The notes below the pieces were generated by a model. It had not been told where the DNA came from, ran no database searches, and saw only the letters and a program-made list of their open reading frames with translations. Shown here one piece after another: positions 23,335 to 34,890 of a stretch of DNA of 64,000 bases (its first letter is position 1; every line of letters begins with the position of its first letter). The stretch is taken from contig NC_135568.1 of the NCBI RefSeq assembly GCF_964340395.1, forward strand, positions 19,893,710 to 19,957,709, given 5' to 3'. Source of the DNA: Glandiceps talaboti. Its lineage: Eukaryota > Hemichordata > Enteropneusta > Spengelidae. Both the position numbers and the translations under genes were made by a program.

Positions 23335-25076
23335 ATAAAAGCATACCGTTTTCATAATATATACGCATCACTTGCCATACGTTTTCATTTCTTCATTGGT
23401 ATTCTACCTCTGTTGCTGAGTTGTTTCTCTTTGAATAACATCTACAAAAGAACTCCATCCAATATAGAGTGTTTACAGGAAATTAGTGTTGTGGAATTGC
23501 AGCCAGGGTGGTGTTGTGATTTGAAGGGTGGACTGTTTTGTGGAATTGCAGCTCGGGTGGTGTTGTGATTTGGAGTAGGAAAATGTGATGGAATGGGACC
23601 ATGTGTACAGTAATGCCTGTTTTCAAATACTTCAGTCAAGTGTCTATGGCGTTCTGATAAGACAGGAATTTCCTCTCTGTGTTTGAGTTTGTAGTGCACA
23701 ATTTGTGTTATTTCTCTTGGGAAATCAGTTCATATGTTGTCATGATACTTTTACAGGTTTTCACTCACTTGTTCATCACCAGTCTCACAGTCTCTGTCTT
23801 TGTCTATAGTAAATTTTATAGTTTTCTCTGTAAAAAATTATCATATGTACAGATTAGATAAATTTGACGTCTGGATTTATCTGTGGGATATTCCTGTACT
23901 GTTACTGATAATCTTGGATAGAGTATTGGAGCTATATGCAGCATATTGTTCTGTGTGTTTGGAGGCCCAGTCAGAAACGCTGTGTGTATGCTATAACAAC
24001 CGTGTTTGGATGCCCAGTCAGAAACACTGTGTGTATGCTATAACAACCGTGTTTGGATTGTCTACTGAAAAATGTTGTGACCTTTGACTTTGTACATGTA
24101 TGTTGAGTTTCTCAACATTTTTGAGGTTTGATTTTTACCACAGTCAGCTGACATTGTAACAGTCCATGGAGACAGTGGATACAAGGGACTTGTAAACCAT
24201 CCGTGTACATTGGAGATTACAGCCGACATCATCACATTGCTAATTGTGCATCAGTAGATGAGAAATCACAAAGACAGATACTTGGTGTCATCATTGTGTA
24301 TTGATGCAATCTTGTTGTGGCATAGAGTGAAAACAATTTTGAAGACTATTGGAATGTCAGATAAATTCCATCAGTTGATAACACTGTCAGTTTGTATCAT
24401 CTGAAATATTCACATTATTTTTAAAGAAATTGGAGTGATGTGAGATACAAATGTACGCCATTGTGTACTTTCACAATCCTCCCACATGTTAAAACAGTTT
24501 ACAGGTGTATCATTGATGGATGTAATTGAGGTCAGCGCCAGTTGACATAGACAGTGAAAAATATCCACCTGCATTCAGCTGTGAAAGCTTACAAGAATCC
24601 AGCGAAAATGTCAAATTTGAATAATTGTAGATTTTAACTGTGTTTTCAGTGATTTTGATTGTCCTGGTGTTGAGGAATTTCAAAGTGTAAAATTAGTAAA
24701 TGTATTGAGAAGACTAAATTGAAGTTATAAACTACTCCTGTCATTGTCAGATTAATGTATTCAGAGCCAAATCAGTGGTTGATATGAGTTGGTGCCTCAA
24801 TGTAAACAGTTCATTTGTTAGTGTCACTCTCCAGTAATCTCTGTCGCCAGCAGTGTTTTATTTATAACATTTCTAGCTTGTCTTCTTCACACATAATCCC
24901 ATTATTTGTCATCATGTTGTCCAGTGATTATTCCATCTGTGAATGTGAGGAATTACGTACTCATATTATATGTATAGCTTTCATCTTTGTCTGCACCAGG
25001 AAGATATTTATAGCTTGGGAATAAGCGACTATATTCCTGGAAAATTTCATGGAAAATATCTTACTTGGAATTATAC
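23335..25076. other. Largely unique sequence with two short tandem duplications
   Basis: A roughly 45-bp duplication at 23490-23575 has the words GTGGAATTGCAG and GGTGGTGTTGTGATTTG. A roughly 48-bp duplication at 23950-24057 has CAGTCAGAAAC and CTGTGTGTATGCTATAACAACC. Open frames at 23329-24087 have no recognisable domain. This is probably intron 1 of trio if the first exon is upstream. Confidence 0.5.
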
Positions 25077-25605
25077 TTCTACTGTGGATGGAATATCTAT
25101 AAGTTGTGTATTGATCCGTCATTGGTACATTAATATGTGGTCTTCTACTGTGGATGGAATATCTATAAGTTGTGTATTGATCCGTCATTGGTACATTAAT
25201 ATGTGGTCTTCTACTGTGGATGGAATATCTATAAGTTGTGTATTGATCCGTCATTGGTACATTAATATGTGGTCTTCTACTGTGGATGGAATATCTATAA
25301 GTTGTGTATTGATCCGTCATTGGTACATTAATATGTGGTCTTCTACTGTGGATGGAATATCTATAAGTTGTGTATTGATCCGTCATTGGTACATTAATAT
25401 GTGGTCTTCTACTGTGGATGGAATATCTATAAGTTGTGTATTGATCCGTCATTGGTACATTAATATGTGGTCTTCTACTGTGGATGGAATATCTATAAGT
25501 TGTGTATTGATCCGTCATTGGTACATTAATATGTGGTCTTCTACTGTGGATGGAATATCTATAAGTTGTGTATTGATCCGTCATTGGTACATTAATATGT
25601 GGTCT
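25077..25605. repeat. Minisatellite, 66-bp unit, 8 near-perfect copies
   Basis: The unit is TCTTCTACTGTGGATGGAAT, ATCTATAAGTTGTGTATTGA, TCCGTCATTGGTACATTAAT, ATGTGG. Because 66 is a multiple of three and the unit lacks stops in one frame on each strand, it yields open frames of about 219 (+) and 234 (-) codons. I regard these as artefacts: they have no splice context, no domain, and equal openness on both strands. Confidence 0.95.
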
Positions 25606-25914
25606 TGGAGTACACGTACATGTAACTGAGGAATCGTAAAACATGTTGGCCCACTTTTTCTGCAACTGTTACGGGAATTTACCGGCGAGTGAAGTTGTGC
25701 GTTATATTCCCTGTGATATCCATGGATGGGCAGATAAATTTCCGGCACGAGGTCAGGAAATTTTTTAAGTAGTTGACTATTTTACCAAATTTAATAGTAC
25801 ATGTACCTGTACATTGTATTTAGCTTAGTAGTGATTGCAATATTACAAAAGTTTACCAATCATACAGTATAGCTTAGTAGTCAGTTTCTGAATGACCACT
25901 ATTGTATTTGTATC
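25606..25914. other. Unassigned spacer
   Basis: About 300 bp between two arrays. Nothing recognised. Confidence 0.5.
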
Positions 25915-27370
25915 AGGCTAACATACGACTACTTCAGTACTAACACATGCAGGCACTAACACCTCACCAGCATGTGTTAGCAACTAGAATGGTCAATACC
26001 TGCACCAGTCCAATGTTATAACATCAGACTAGTTCAGTGCTAACACCATGGCACTAACACCTCACCAGCATGTGTTAGCAACTAGAATGGTCAATACCTG
26101 CACCAGTCCAATGTTATAACATCAGGCTAGTTCAGTGCTAACACCATGGCACTAACACCTCACCAGCATGTGTTAGCAACTAGAATGGTCAATACCTGCA
26201 CCAGTCCAATGTTATAACATCAGGCTAGTTCAGTGCTAACACCATGGCACTAACACCTCACCAGCATGTGTTAGCAACTAGAACGGTCAATACCTGCACC
26301 AGTCCAATGTTATAACATCAGGCTAGTTCAGTGCTAACACCATGGCACTAACACCTCACCAGCATGTGTTAGCAACTAGAATGGTCAATACCTGCACCAG
26401 TCCAATGTTATAACATCAGGCTAGTTCAGTGCTAACACCATGGCACTAACACCTCACCAGCATGTGTTAGCAACTAGAACGGTCAATACCTGCACCAGTC
26501 CAATGTTATAACATCAGGCTAGTTCAGTGCTAACACCATGGCACTAACACCTCACCAGCATGTGTTAGCAACTAGAATGGTCAATACCTGCACCAGTCCA
26601 ATGTTATAACATCAGACTAGTTCAGTGCTGACACCATGGCACTAACACCTCACCAGCATGTGTTAGCAACTAGAATGGTCAATACCTGCACCAGTCCAAT
26701 GTTATAACATCAGGCTAGTTCAGTGCTAACACCATGGCACTAACACCTCACCAGCATGTGTTAGCAACTAGAACGGTCAATACCTGCACCAGTCCAATGT
26801 TATAACATCAGACTAGTTCAGTGCTGACACCATAGCACTAACACCTCACCAGCCTGTGTTAGCAACTAGAATGGTCAATACCTGCACCAGTCCAATGTTA
26901 TATACATCAGGCTAGTTCAGTGCTGACACCATAGCACTAACACCTCACCAGCCTGTGTTAGCAACTGGAACGGTCAATACCTGCACCAGTCCAATGTTAT
27001 ATATATCAGGCTAGTTCAGTGCTGACACCATGGCACTAACACCTCACCAGCATGTGTTAGCAACTAGAATGGTCAATACCTGCACCAGTCCAATGTTATA
27101 TACATCAGGCTAGTTCAGTGCTGACACCATGGCACTAACACCTCACCAGCATGTGTTAGCAACTAGAATGGTCAATACCTGCACCAGTCCAATGTTATAT
27201 ACATCAGGCTAGTTCAGTGCTGACACCATGGCACTAACACCTCACCAGCCCGTGTTAGCAACTAGAATGGTCAATACCTGCACCAGTCCAATGTTATAAC
27301 ATCAGGCTAGTTCAGTGCTGACACCATGGCACTAACACCTCACCAGCATGTGTTAGCAACTAGAACGGTC
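25915..27370. repeat. Satellite, 98-bp unit, ~15 copies (left block)
   Basis: The unit is TCAGGCTAGTTCAGTGCTAA, CACCATGGCACTAACACCTC, ACCAGCATGTGTTAGCAACT, AGAATGGTCAATACCTGCAC, CAGTCCAATGTTATAACA. Right-hand units carry TATATACATC and GCTGACACC variants. The array stops in mid-unit after AACGGTCA and resumes with ATACCTGCACC at about 28432, so the intervening sequence is an insertion. Confidence 0.95.
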
Positions 27371-28277
27371 ATTATATTATACCAGTATATTGATGGCGCA
27401 AATCGAGAGATCTGATTGGTCTAGACATCGAACTAGCACGTCTAAAACGAGTGATAATGCACTGCTGGTACGCGTCCAAATTTTGTTCGTCTACGAGCGT
27501 TGAGTTGTACTAGTAGTAGTAGTCCGCCGTGATACTGATACTAGTGATAGTGAACTCTTTGAATTGCCAGAGGAGGATTTTCTCTCAATGAGACAATATT
27601 TTATGAGAAATTATTGAAGGAAATTTCGAAAGCAACCAAGTCATTGCGTATTTGTTCAAATCATCGCCTACTACATGTACTAAGGTCAAGGCATGCACGA
27701 AATCTGTCCCAGCCTTGCCACGGCTAGCTGGAGTGGAAACATTGGTACATGGTGAGCTGTCCTGTCCTGTCATAAAAATGAAGCAAGTGAAAGAGCTTAC
27801 ACTGGCCGACTTACCATTAATCTAAATAGAAATTTGTCTGGGATCCTGTCCTAGAGTATCAGTCATCAATTTGAGAGGGAAATCCTCAAACCCGAAAATC
27901 TACTGACGTAACTTCCAGTAATATAAATACATTGTAAATATCAACCTGTCTATCACTTCACCGAGTCGCGAATTCGGCCGGGAACGATCAAAGCATGCTG
28001 TATTCAATAAACCACTTCAAGTTTATACCTTGAGTCAAACATGTTGTTTATTCATCACTGTGAACTTTTAATGAGCCGATCAATGTACAGATTATCCCTA
28101 GAAACGATTCGCAGATAAAATAAATCCAGTCGCTGCACGACGTTCACGTTGAGGCCAAGGTCAGCTGTCTTGAAAGCAGCATTATTGTTATGCAAATTAG
28201 CCAGAGGCACATATGAAACGAGAAAGCGTTAGTTCTTATCTTGTTTCCGATATTTTCAATATACTGGTATAATATAA
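27371..28277. mobile_element. Insertion with 22-bp terminal inverted repeats inside the 98-bp satellite
   Basis: The left tip TTATATTATACCAGTATATTGA (about 27371-27392) is the exact inverse of TCAATATACTGGTATAATATAA at about 28256-28277. The 0.9-kb interior is much richer in CpG than its surroundings. It has open coding-like stretches (next entry) and an AATAAA signal at about 28006. No DDE transposase motif can be read. A non-autonomous DNA transposon carrying a gene fragment is the simplest reading. Confidence 0.65.
27531..27825 (+). pseudogene. Coding-like relic inside the insertion (unknown product, apparent frameshift)
   Basis: From 27531 an acidic frame reads DTDTSDSELFELPEEDFLS and so on to a TGA at 27615. 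An overlapping frame from 27613 continues open for about 70 codons to TAA at 27825, with words KVKACTKSVPALPRLAG and LVHGELSCPVIKMK. The codon choice, acidic-to-basic pattern and higher GC look more like protein than the surrounding DNA. I do not recognise the family. A single-base shift near 27612 would join the two parts. A downstream AATAAA at 28006 could be its old polyadenylation signal. It could also be chance openness. Confidence 0.35.
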
Positions 28278-28434
28278 TAGCGATAAACCACCCCCTGGGG
28301 AAGGTATACCACTCGGTTTTGACCAGTGAACTCAATATATGCACTTGCTATCGCTCGTGCATATATTTCGTTCACTGGTCAAAACCGAGTGGTATACATG
28401 TACCATCCCCAGGGGGTGGTTTATTACTTAAATA
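28278..28434. mobile_element. Large foldback (palindromic) element, ~70-bp arms
   Basis: The left arm from about 28280 (GATAAACCACCCCCTGGGG, GGTATACCACTCGGTTTTGA, CCAGTGAAC, ATATATGCAC) is mirrored by a right arm (GTGCATATAT, GTTCACTGGTCAAAACCGAG, TGGTATAC, CCCCAGGGGGTGGTTTAT). The loop is about 12 nt, near TTGCTATCGCTC. The right arm has a short ATGTACC-like insertion relative to the left. It sits immediately beside the 22-bp-TIR insertion and before the satellite resumes. It would form a long hairpin in single strands. Confidence 0.75.
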
Positions 28435-28521
28435 CCTGCACCAGTCCAATGTTATAACATCAGGCTAGTTGAGTGCTAACACCATGGCACTAACACCTCA
28501 CCAGCATGTGTTAGCAACTAG
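28435..28521. repeat. 98-bp satellite, last copy after the insertion
   Basis: The unit resumes with ATACCTGCACCAGTCCAATG and runs through TGTTAGCAACTAGA. This proves that 27371-28434 split a pre-existing unit. Confidence 0.9.
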
Positions 28522-29101
28522 AGGGCCTATACAGCCTGTACCTACCGCAGCCTAGTATTAACACCAGATTGATCCTGGGTTAACCATCGTCGCAAACCAC
28601 AACCGTTTTACGGTACCGTTTTTAACGTGTCGGTCCCTACTTTTATTTCAATAATAGTTCTGGTTTGCAAGAATGGGGTTAGCACATCAGCAATGATTTT
28701 TAAACTGTATTTTATATACGATCTCAATTTATAAGTGAAAACAACTGATTGGTTCAAGATATGTGAAGTGCCATAATGCCTCACCCTGTGTACAACAATC
28801 TTCTTCCAGATACAGAATTATTGAAAACAATTTCTGTGGATCTTGTACATGTGGACTAAGTATAAGAAATACATAAAACATATCACAATATATGGGATGT
28901 GTGTACATTTTGTGTAGTCTGGGATATTGTACAGTTTGTGTAAATTGAATAGATTGTATTATGTCAGTCAATTTTATATCCTCATTTATTCGTTGTTAAA
29001 AAGTAGAACAACATTAACTATAGCCTGGAAACATAACTTTTTGTCTTGACTTATTCAAGACATGAATATTAACAAGGTTTTATTTCTTGATTTGATTGCA
29101 G
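28522..29101. other. Intronic sequence ending in the acceptor of the first firm trio exon
   Basis: No tandem repeat. An 80-codon minus-strand frame at 28729-28971 has no recognisable domain. The 3' end reads TTTATTTCTTGATTTGATTG then CAG, a normal acceptor at 29100/29101. Confidence 0.6.
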
Positions 29102-29176
29102 CATCAAGGTACAGAGATGGATTCCGAGCCATAGATATTTTATCAATTCTCAAAGAAAAAATAGCCTTCCTTTCAG
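29102..29176 (+). CDS. trio: trio exon: N-terminal lead and start of Sec14 domain
   Basis: This 75-bp exon follows a TTGATTGCAG acceptor and ends at TTTCAG|GTAAGG. It starts in phase 1 (the first two bases, CA, complete a codon) and ends in phase 1. It encodes xSRYRDGFRAIDILSILKEK then IAFLSG. The ILxILKEKxAFxSG block is the conserved opening of the Trio/Kalirin Sec14 domain and joins through a split Gly codon to GRDKRGG in the next exon. The upstream frame is open through the intron to an ATG at 29062, but that ATG lies upstream of a good acceptor and I prefer the spliced reading. An alternative is that transcription starts locally and the ATG at 29062 (MNINKVLFLDLIAASRY) is used. Confidence 0.88.
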
Positions 29177-29195
29177 GTAAGGAATTATCAGTAGC

Positions 29196-29820
<625 letters not shown>

Positions 29821-29899
29821 GATGGTATTTGTAAGGTATTGTGATGTAATAAATGCAGGTGTTTTCCCTGCAGGCTGAATATCATACATTTAGATTTAG

Positions 29900-29945
29900 T
29901 AGCACTCACATGATTGACTTTAAGTCAATGCTGTAGGCATGGAGA

Positions 29946-30028
<83 letters not shown>

Positions 30029-30105
30029 TCTGCGCCTGCCTGTCTGTCTGTCTGTATGTCTGTCTGTCTGTGTCTGTCTGTCGCCATGTCTATGGCTGTG
30101 TGTCA
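29900..30105 (+). mobile_element. TAGCACTCAC-type element relic with embedded (GT)~40
   Basis: It starts TAGCACTCACATG, contains the palindrome ATTGACTTTAAGTCAAT and then TGTAGGCATGG. A long GT run (29947-30026) and CTGT repeats (30040-30075) follow. The plan (tip, hairpin, AGGCATGG, microsatellite) is the same as in the TAGCACAACTG family with different stem sequence, so I read it as a related subfamily. The right end is not seen. Confidence 0.5.
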
Positions 30106-30695
<590 letters not shown>

Positions 30696-31734
30696 TAGTT
30701 TTCGTGATCCATTTTCACTTTTACTGAAGTTACATGTACATTGTAGACTTTGAAAGACAACAGACAATGCTATCAATTATACCATGCATAAGCCAAAAAA
30801 TATGTTCAGGTTCTGCTGTGTTCGAAATATGAATCAAACATTAAAAATTGTCATTACTTTCCCCTATTTTCCTTTGATGTTACTGGCGTGGGTATAATAA
30901 TGTGTATTCTCCAATATTTGTCTTCATTTAGCCTGAAAATATTTGTGACCTATCAATTCAAAGTGTTTTCACTACGAGTCTAGTGACTCGTAGTCACAAA
31001 GGTCCCTTAGGTCATTTGTATTTTCCTTGGCTGAAAGAAGAAAAATGTTGGGGAATAACATCTAACTCTCCAGCAACCAAGCCATGTGAACAGTAAATAT
31101 GGCAGCCAAGTTATTGCCAGTTTATGTTTCTTCCATGTTAAATTAAATGTATGTAATCCTAGTTTTGTACTCGTTCATCAACAATGCTACACACAGTGTA
31201 GTTAGAACTTTTAGCAGATATAGCTGAATTCTGTGATCACTATTTTGTTGTTCTATGGAGTTTTTGTCATAGATAACTCACCTTGACTATAGATTAATTA
31301 CATAAAGTTATAAATAGACTTCTGTGCATGTGTTAATGCGTGATCATTTACAAAGCATTACAAATCAAAGTCCTGTTCCTCTTTGATTCAGTTTGCAAAA
31401 TGATCATTACATTATACATAGTGATAAAAACAAAAGAAAGTATTAAATGGTGTATTCACAATAGAATCTAAGTTCTATTGTCAAAAATATTTCCTGTCAA
31501 ATTTCTGATGTCAAGTTGCAATTGCATGTTACATTCAAATTCAATAGGTGCTATGCAAAGGTACTAAACATGGAGTCGTAAACAGCTGGACGACTTTATT
31601 TTTAAAAAAAACATGGTGTCAAGTAAAAGCTGTCAAGTAAATGCAGTCTGTGTGTAGGTGAACAGAATGAGAAGAACGGACTTCAGGGCCAACTTTAGCA
31701 GTCATTCAGTCGGTTTATTCAGTGTTTTGTCATG
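30696..31734. other. Intronic sequence with one short perfect palindrome
   Basis: ACTACGAGTC-TAGT-GACTCGTAGT at 30971-30994 has perfect 10-bp arms. It may be the tip hairpin of another dispersed element, but no second copy is present in the window. The rest is unremarkable. Confidence 0.5.
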
Positions 31735-32091
31735 ATGGGTGAATGGCTAGCGTGACCGGCTTGGAATCTACAGGTTGCAGGTTCGAGCCCCTTCACTGCC
31801 TGCTGTTTGTTTCTGAGTGGCTAAAGTCCTTGGGCAAGATTTGAACCACGACTGTGCCTCAGTCAACCCAGCTGTATAACTGGGGACCTGGTAGGATGTA
31901 GGTTGCAATGTGAAGGCTTTAATCCTATGCACTTAAATGGCTGCAATGGATTGTATGCTCCCCGGGGAGTTGAGAAAGACTAAAGGGCCGTTGTGCCATT
32001 CTGATCCGAGCCAGGGGTAATAATTGTAAAGCGCTTTGAGCACAGAGTGGGAAAAGCGCTATATAAGAAACCAACATTATTATTATTATTT
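31735..32091 (+). mobile_element. tRNA-derived SINE
   Basis: There is an A-box-like TGGCTAGCGTGACC at 31744-31757 and a near-perfect B box GGTTCGAGCCC at 31780-31790, giving an internal pol III promoter with tRNA-like spacing. The body has CTAAAGTCCTTGGGCAAGAT and GGCTGCAATGGATTG. The tail reads GTAAAGCGCTTTGAGCAC, AAAAGCGCTATATAAG and then an ATT repeat ending at 32091. The AAGCGCTATATAA plus short-repeat tail is typical of SINEs that borrow an L2/CR1-like LINE end. The copy looks full length (about 357 bp). Flanking target duplications were not obvious by eye. Confidence 0.85.
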
Positions 32092-32959
32092 AGCATATGT
32101 CAGATGATGAGGATGTGCCTGTGTGTCTGGAGGGGAGGGTATTATGGGTTTATGAAGGGATTTTTTTGATTGTTAAAAACAGGTGAAAAAGTGAGGGGGG
32201 GGGGGAGGGGTAGCTTATACATGCGCATGGGCGTAAAAATAGTTGAGTACCACAGTATCAAATAGGGGATTTCTTTTAAAACCGTTGGCTTTGAAAGTCT
32301 TCTTCAAGGTCAAACCTTGACCTGGCTAGCAAAATGGCGGCCATATTTGTGATAGACAAACACATTTTGCTTAATCCTGATACATTGTACATGTATGGAC
32401 ACCATTCCATTGTGTCTATCCTCACATTGTCGGTGATGGGTTTCTAATGAGACCATGACCTTTGACCTTGACTATCTTTCAAGGTGAAATGAATGAAAGT
32501 TTTCTTTCTATGTTAATTCAAGAAGTTGAATACAAAAACACTCTATATAAATGTGTATACCCAAAAGTCTATGACTTTGACTTCCATATTCAAGGTCAAA
32601 TAGCAAATAGGTCAATGATTATGATGTTTTGTATCCAGAAACATCATTCAAATTTGCACAATAACTTTGCCATAAAACACACAAGTTGGAAAGTATGTCT
32701 TCGATTGATGACTTGTCGATAATGGTAGTAAGTAGTTAAAATATGCCAAAGTTCCAGTTAAAATCTATTTCATTACTTTAATACTAGGGTTTCCTGCCAA
32801 TGTTTTTAGACCTAACGGGAAGTACCAGGAGGGGGCCATTATATTGGTTTCCATCAGTGAATGCATCCGTCTATCTATACATACATACATGCATGCACCC
32901 ACTCATGCACCTTCATTTCTCTGAGCTGCATCAGCTGATTTACAACCAAATTACAAGCC
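32092..32959. other. Unassigned intronic sequence
   Basis: A poly-G run near 32197-32212. A small + frame at 32462-32722 (86 codons) has no recognisable domain. The CATACATACATGCATGCACC stretch near 32880 is low complexity. Confidence 0.5.
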
Positions 32960-33984
32960 ATTCAGTCAGTTAGATATAACGTATATGAGATGACTGTGTC
33001 AGTCAGTTAGATATAACGTATATGAGGAGACTGTGTCAGTCAGTTAGATATAACGTATATGAGGCGACTGTGTCAGTCAGTTAGATATACATGTAAAGTA
33101 TATGAGGGGACTGTGTCAGTCTGACAGTTAAACATAACGTATATGAGGGGACTGTGTCAGTCTGACAGTTAGATATAACGTATATGAGGGGACTGTGTCA
33201 GTCTGACAGTTAGATATAACGTATATGAGGGGACTGTGTCAGTCTGACAGTTAGATATAACGTATATGAGGGGACTGTGTCAGTCTGACAGTTAGATATA
33301 ACGTATATGAGGGGACTGTGTCAGTCAGTTAGATATAACGTATATGAGATGACTGTGTCAGTCTGACAGTTAGATATAACGTATATGAGATGACTGTGTC
33401 AGTCTGACAGTTAGATATAACGTATATGAGATGACTGTCAGTCTGACAGTTAGATATAACGTATATGAGATGACTGTGTCAGTCTGACAGTTAGATATAA
33501 CGTATATGAGATGACTGTGTCAGTCTGACAGTTAGATATAACGTATATGAGATGACTGTGTCAGTCTGACAGTTAGATATAACGTATATGAGGGGACTGT
33601 GTCAGTCAGCTAGATATAACGTATATGAGGGGACTGTGTCAGTCAGTTAGATATAACGTATATGAGGGGACTGTGTCAGTCAGTTAGATATAACGTATAT
33701 GAGGTGACTGTGTCAGTCAGATATAACGTATATGAGGTGACTGTGTCAGTCAGTTAGATATACATGTAAAGTATATGAGGGGACTGTGTCAGTCAGATAT
33801 AACGTATATGAGGGGACTGTGTCAGTCAGTTAGATATACATGTAAAGTATATGAGGGGACTATGTCAGTCAGTTTGACATAACCTATATGAGGTGACTGT
33901 GTCAGTCAGTTAGATATACATGTAAAGTATATGAGGGGACTGTGTCAGTCAGATATAACGTATATGAGGGGACTGTGTCTGATT
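32960..33984. repeat. Satellite block 1, ~37-41-bp unit, in trio intron 1
   Basis: The unit is CAGTTAGATATAACGTATAT then GAGGGGACTGTGTCAGT, with a CTGA insertion making a 41-bp form, and TACATGTAAAGTATATGAGG variants. The block ends with the variant GACTGTGTCTGATT, where the AGTCCCCG element is inserted. Confidence 0.95.
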
Positions 33985-34890
33985 AGTCCCCGTGGACGAA
34001 GTCCGGAACGGGGACTTATGGATTGGGTTCCGTGCGTCCGTCCGTCCGTGCGTCCCTCCGTCTGTCAGTCCGTCCGCAGCCGTTTCTTGGAGATGCCTGG
34101 ACTGATTTTTTTCAAACTTGGTACAGGGGCAATATGCTATGGCATACATATGCACGTCAATTTGTTTTATGATACGATCCAATATGGCCGCCTAGCAACA
34201 ATTTTGTTTGCAAATTTTCCCTGTCTAGAGCCATAACTCAGACATGCTTTAACAGATCTCATTCAAAGTTGGTATTAGGACAGTGTTCTATGACATACAT
34301 GTGCATATTCATTGTTGTCATGATACGATCCAATATGGCCGCCTAGCAGCCATTTTGTTTGTGAATTTTCATGTCGAAAGCCAAATTAACTCAGACATGC
34401 TTGAACAGATCTCATTCAAAGTTGGTATTAGGACAGTGTTCTATGACATACATGTGCATATCCATTTTCATTGTGATACGATCCAATATGGCTGCCTGGT
34501 AGCCATTTTGTTTGCAAATTTTCATGTCCAAAGCCATAACTCAGACATGCTGTAACAGATCTCATTCAAAGTTGGTATTAGGACAGTGTTCTATGACATA
34601 CATGTGCATATTCATTTTTGTCGTGATACGATCCAATATGGCTGCCTGCCAGCCATTTTGTTTGTGAATTTTCCATGTCCAAAGCCATAACCCAGACTCC
34701 ATTTTCATCGTGATATGATCCCCCATACCCAACCAATCCTTTATTGTTGGAGGCATATTCCATGTCCAACAAGCACACACAACATATCTAAGTCTGTTTG
34801 TTTTAGGTTCACAAATGTCGTGTGATCAGAGTAGTGATAATTCCTTAAAACCCAATTATAGCGGGGACTATGTCATTCTCAATGACTTGT
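33985..34890 (+). mobile_element. AGTCCCCG-ended element, copy B, inserted in the satellite
   Basis: It starts AGTCCCCG after TCTGATT and ends AATGACTTGT before TGTTAGATATAACG. Uninterrupted satellite variants with TCTGATTGTTAGATAT at about 35033-35050 and 35644-35660 show the empty site. Inside are the left hairpin, a CCGT-rich stretch, three to four roughly 145-150-bp units, and the CGGGGACT right repeat. The target appears to be T^T with no longer duplication. Confidence 0.85.

Noticed and set aside
24961-25665. Frames of 219 and 234 codons on opposite strands
   Set aside because: By-products of the stop-free 66-bp satellite unit.
31744-31800. tRNA gene (A box plus GGTTCGAGCCC B box)
   Set aside because: The sequence does not fold into a full cloverleaf by eye and continues into a 300-bp body with an ATT-repeat tail, so it is a SINE head and not a tRNA gene.
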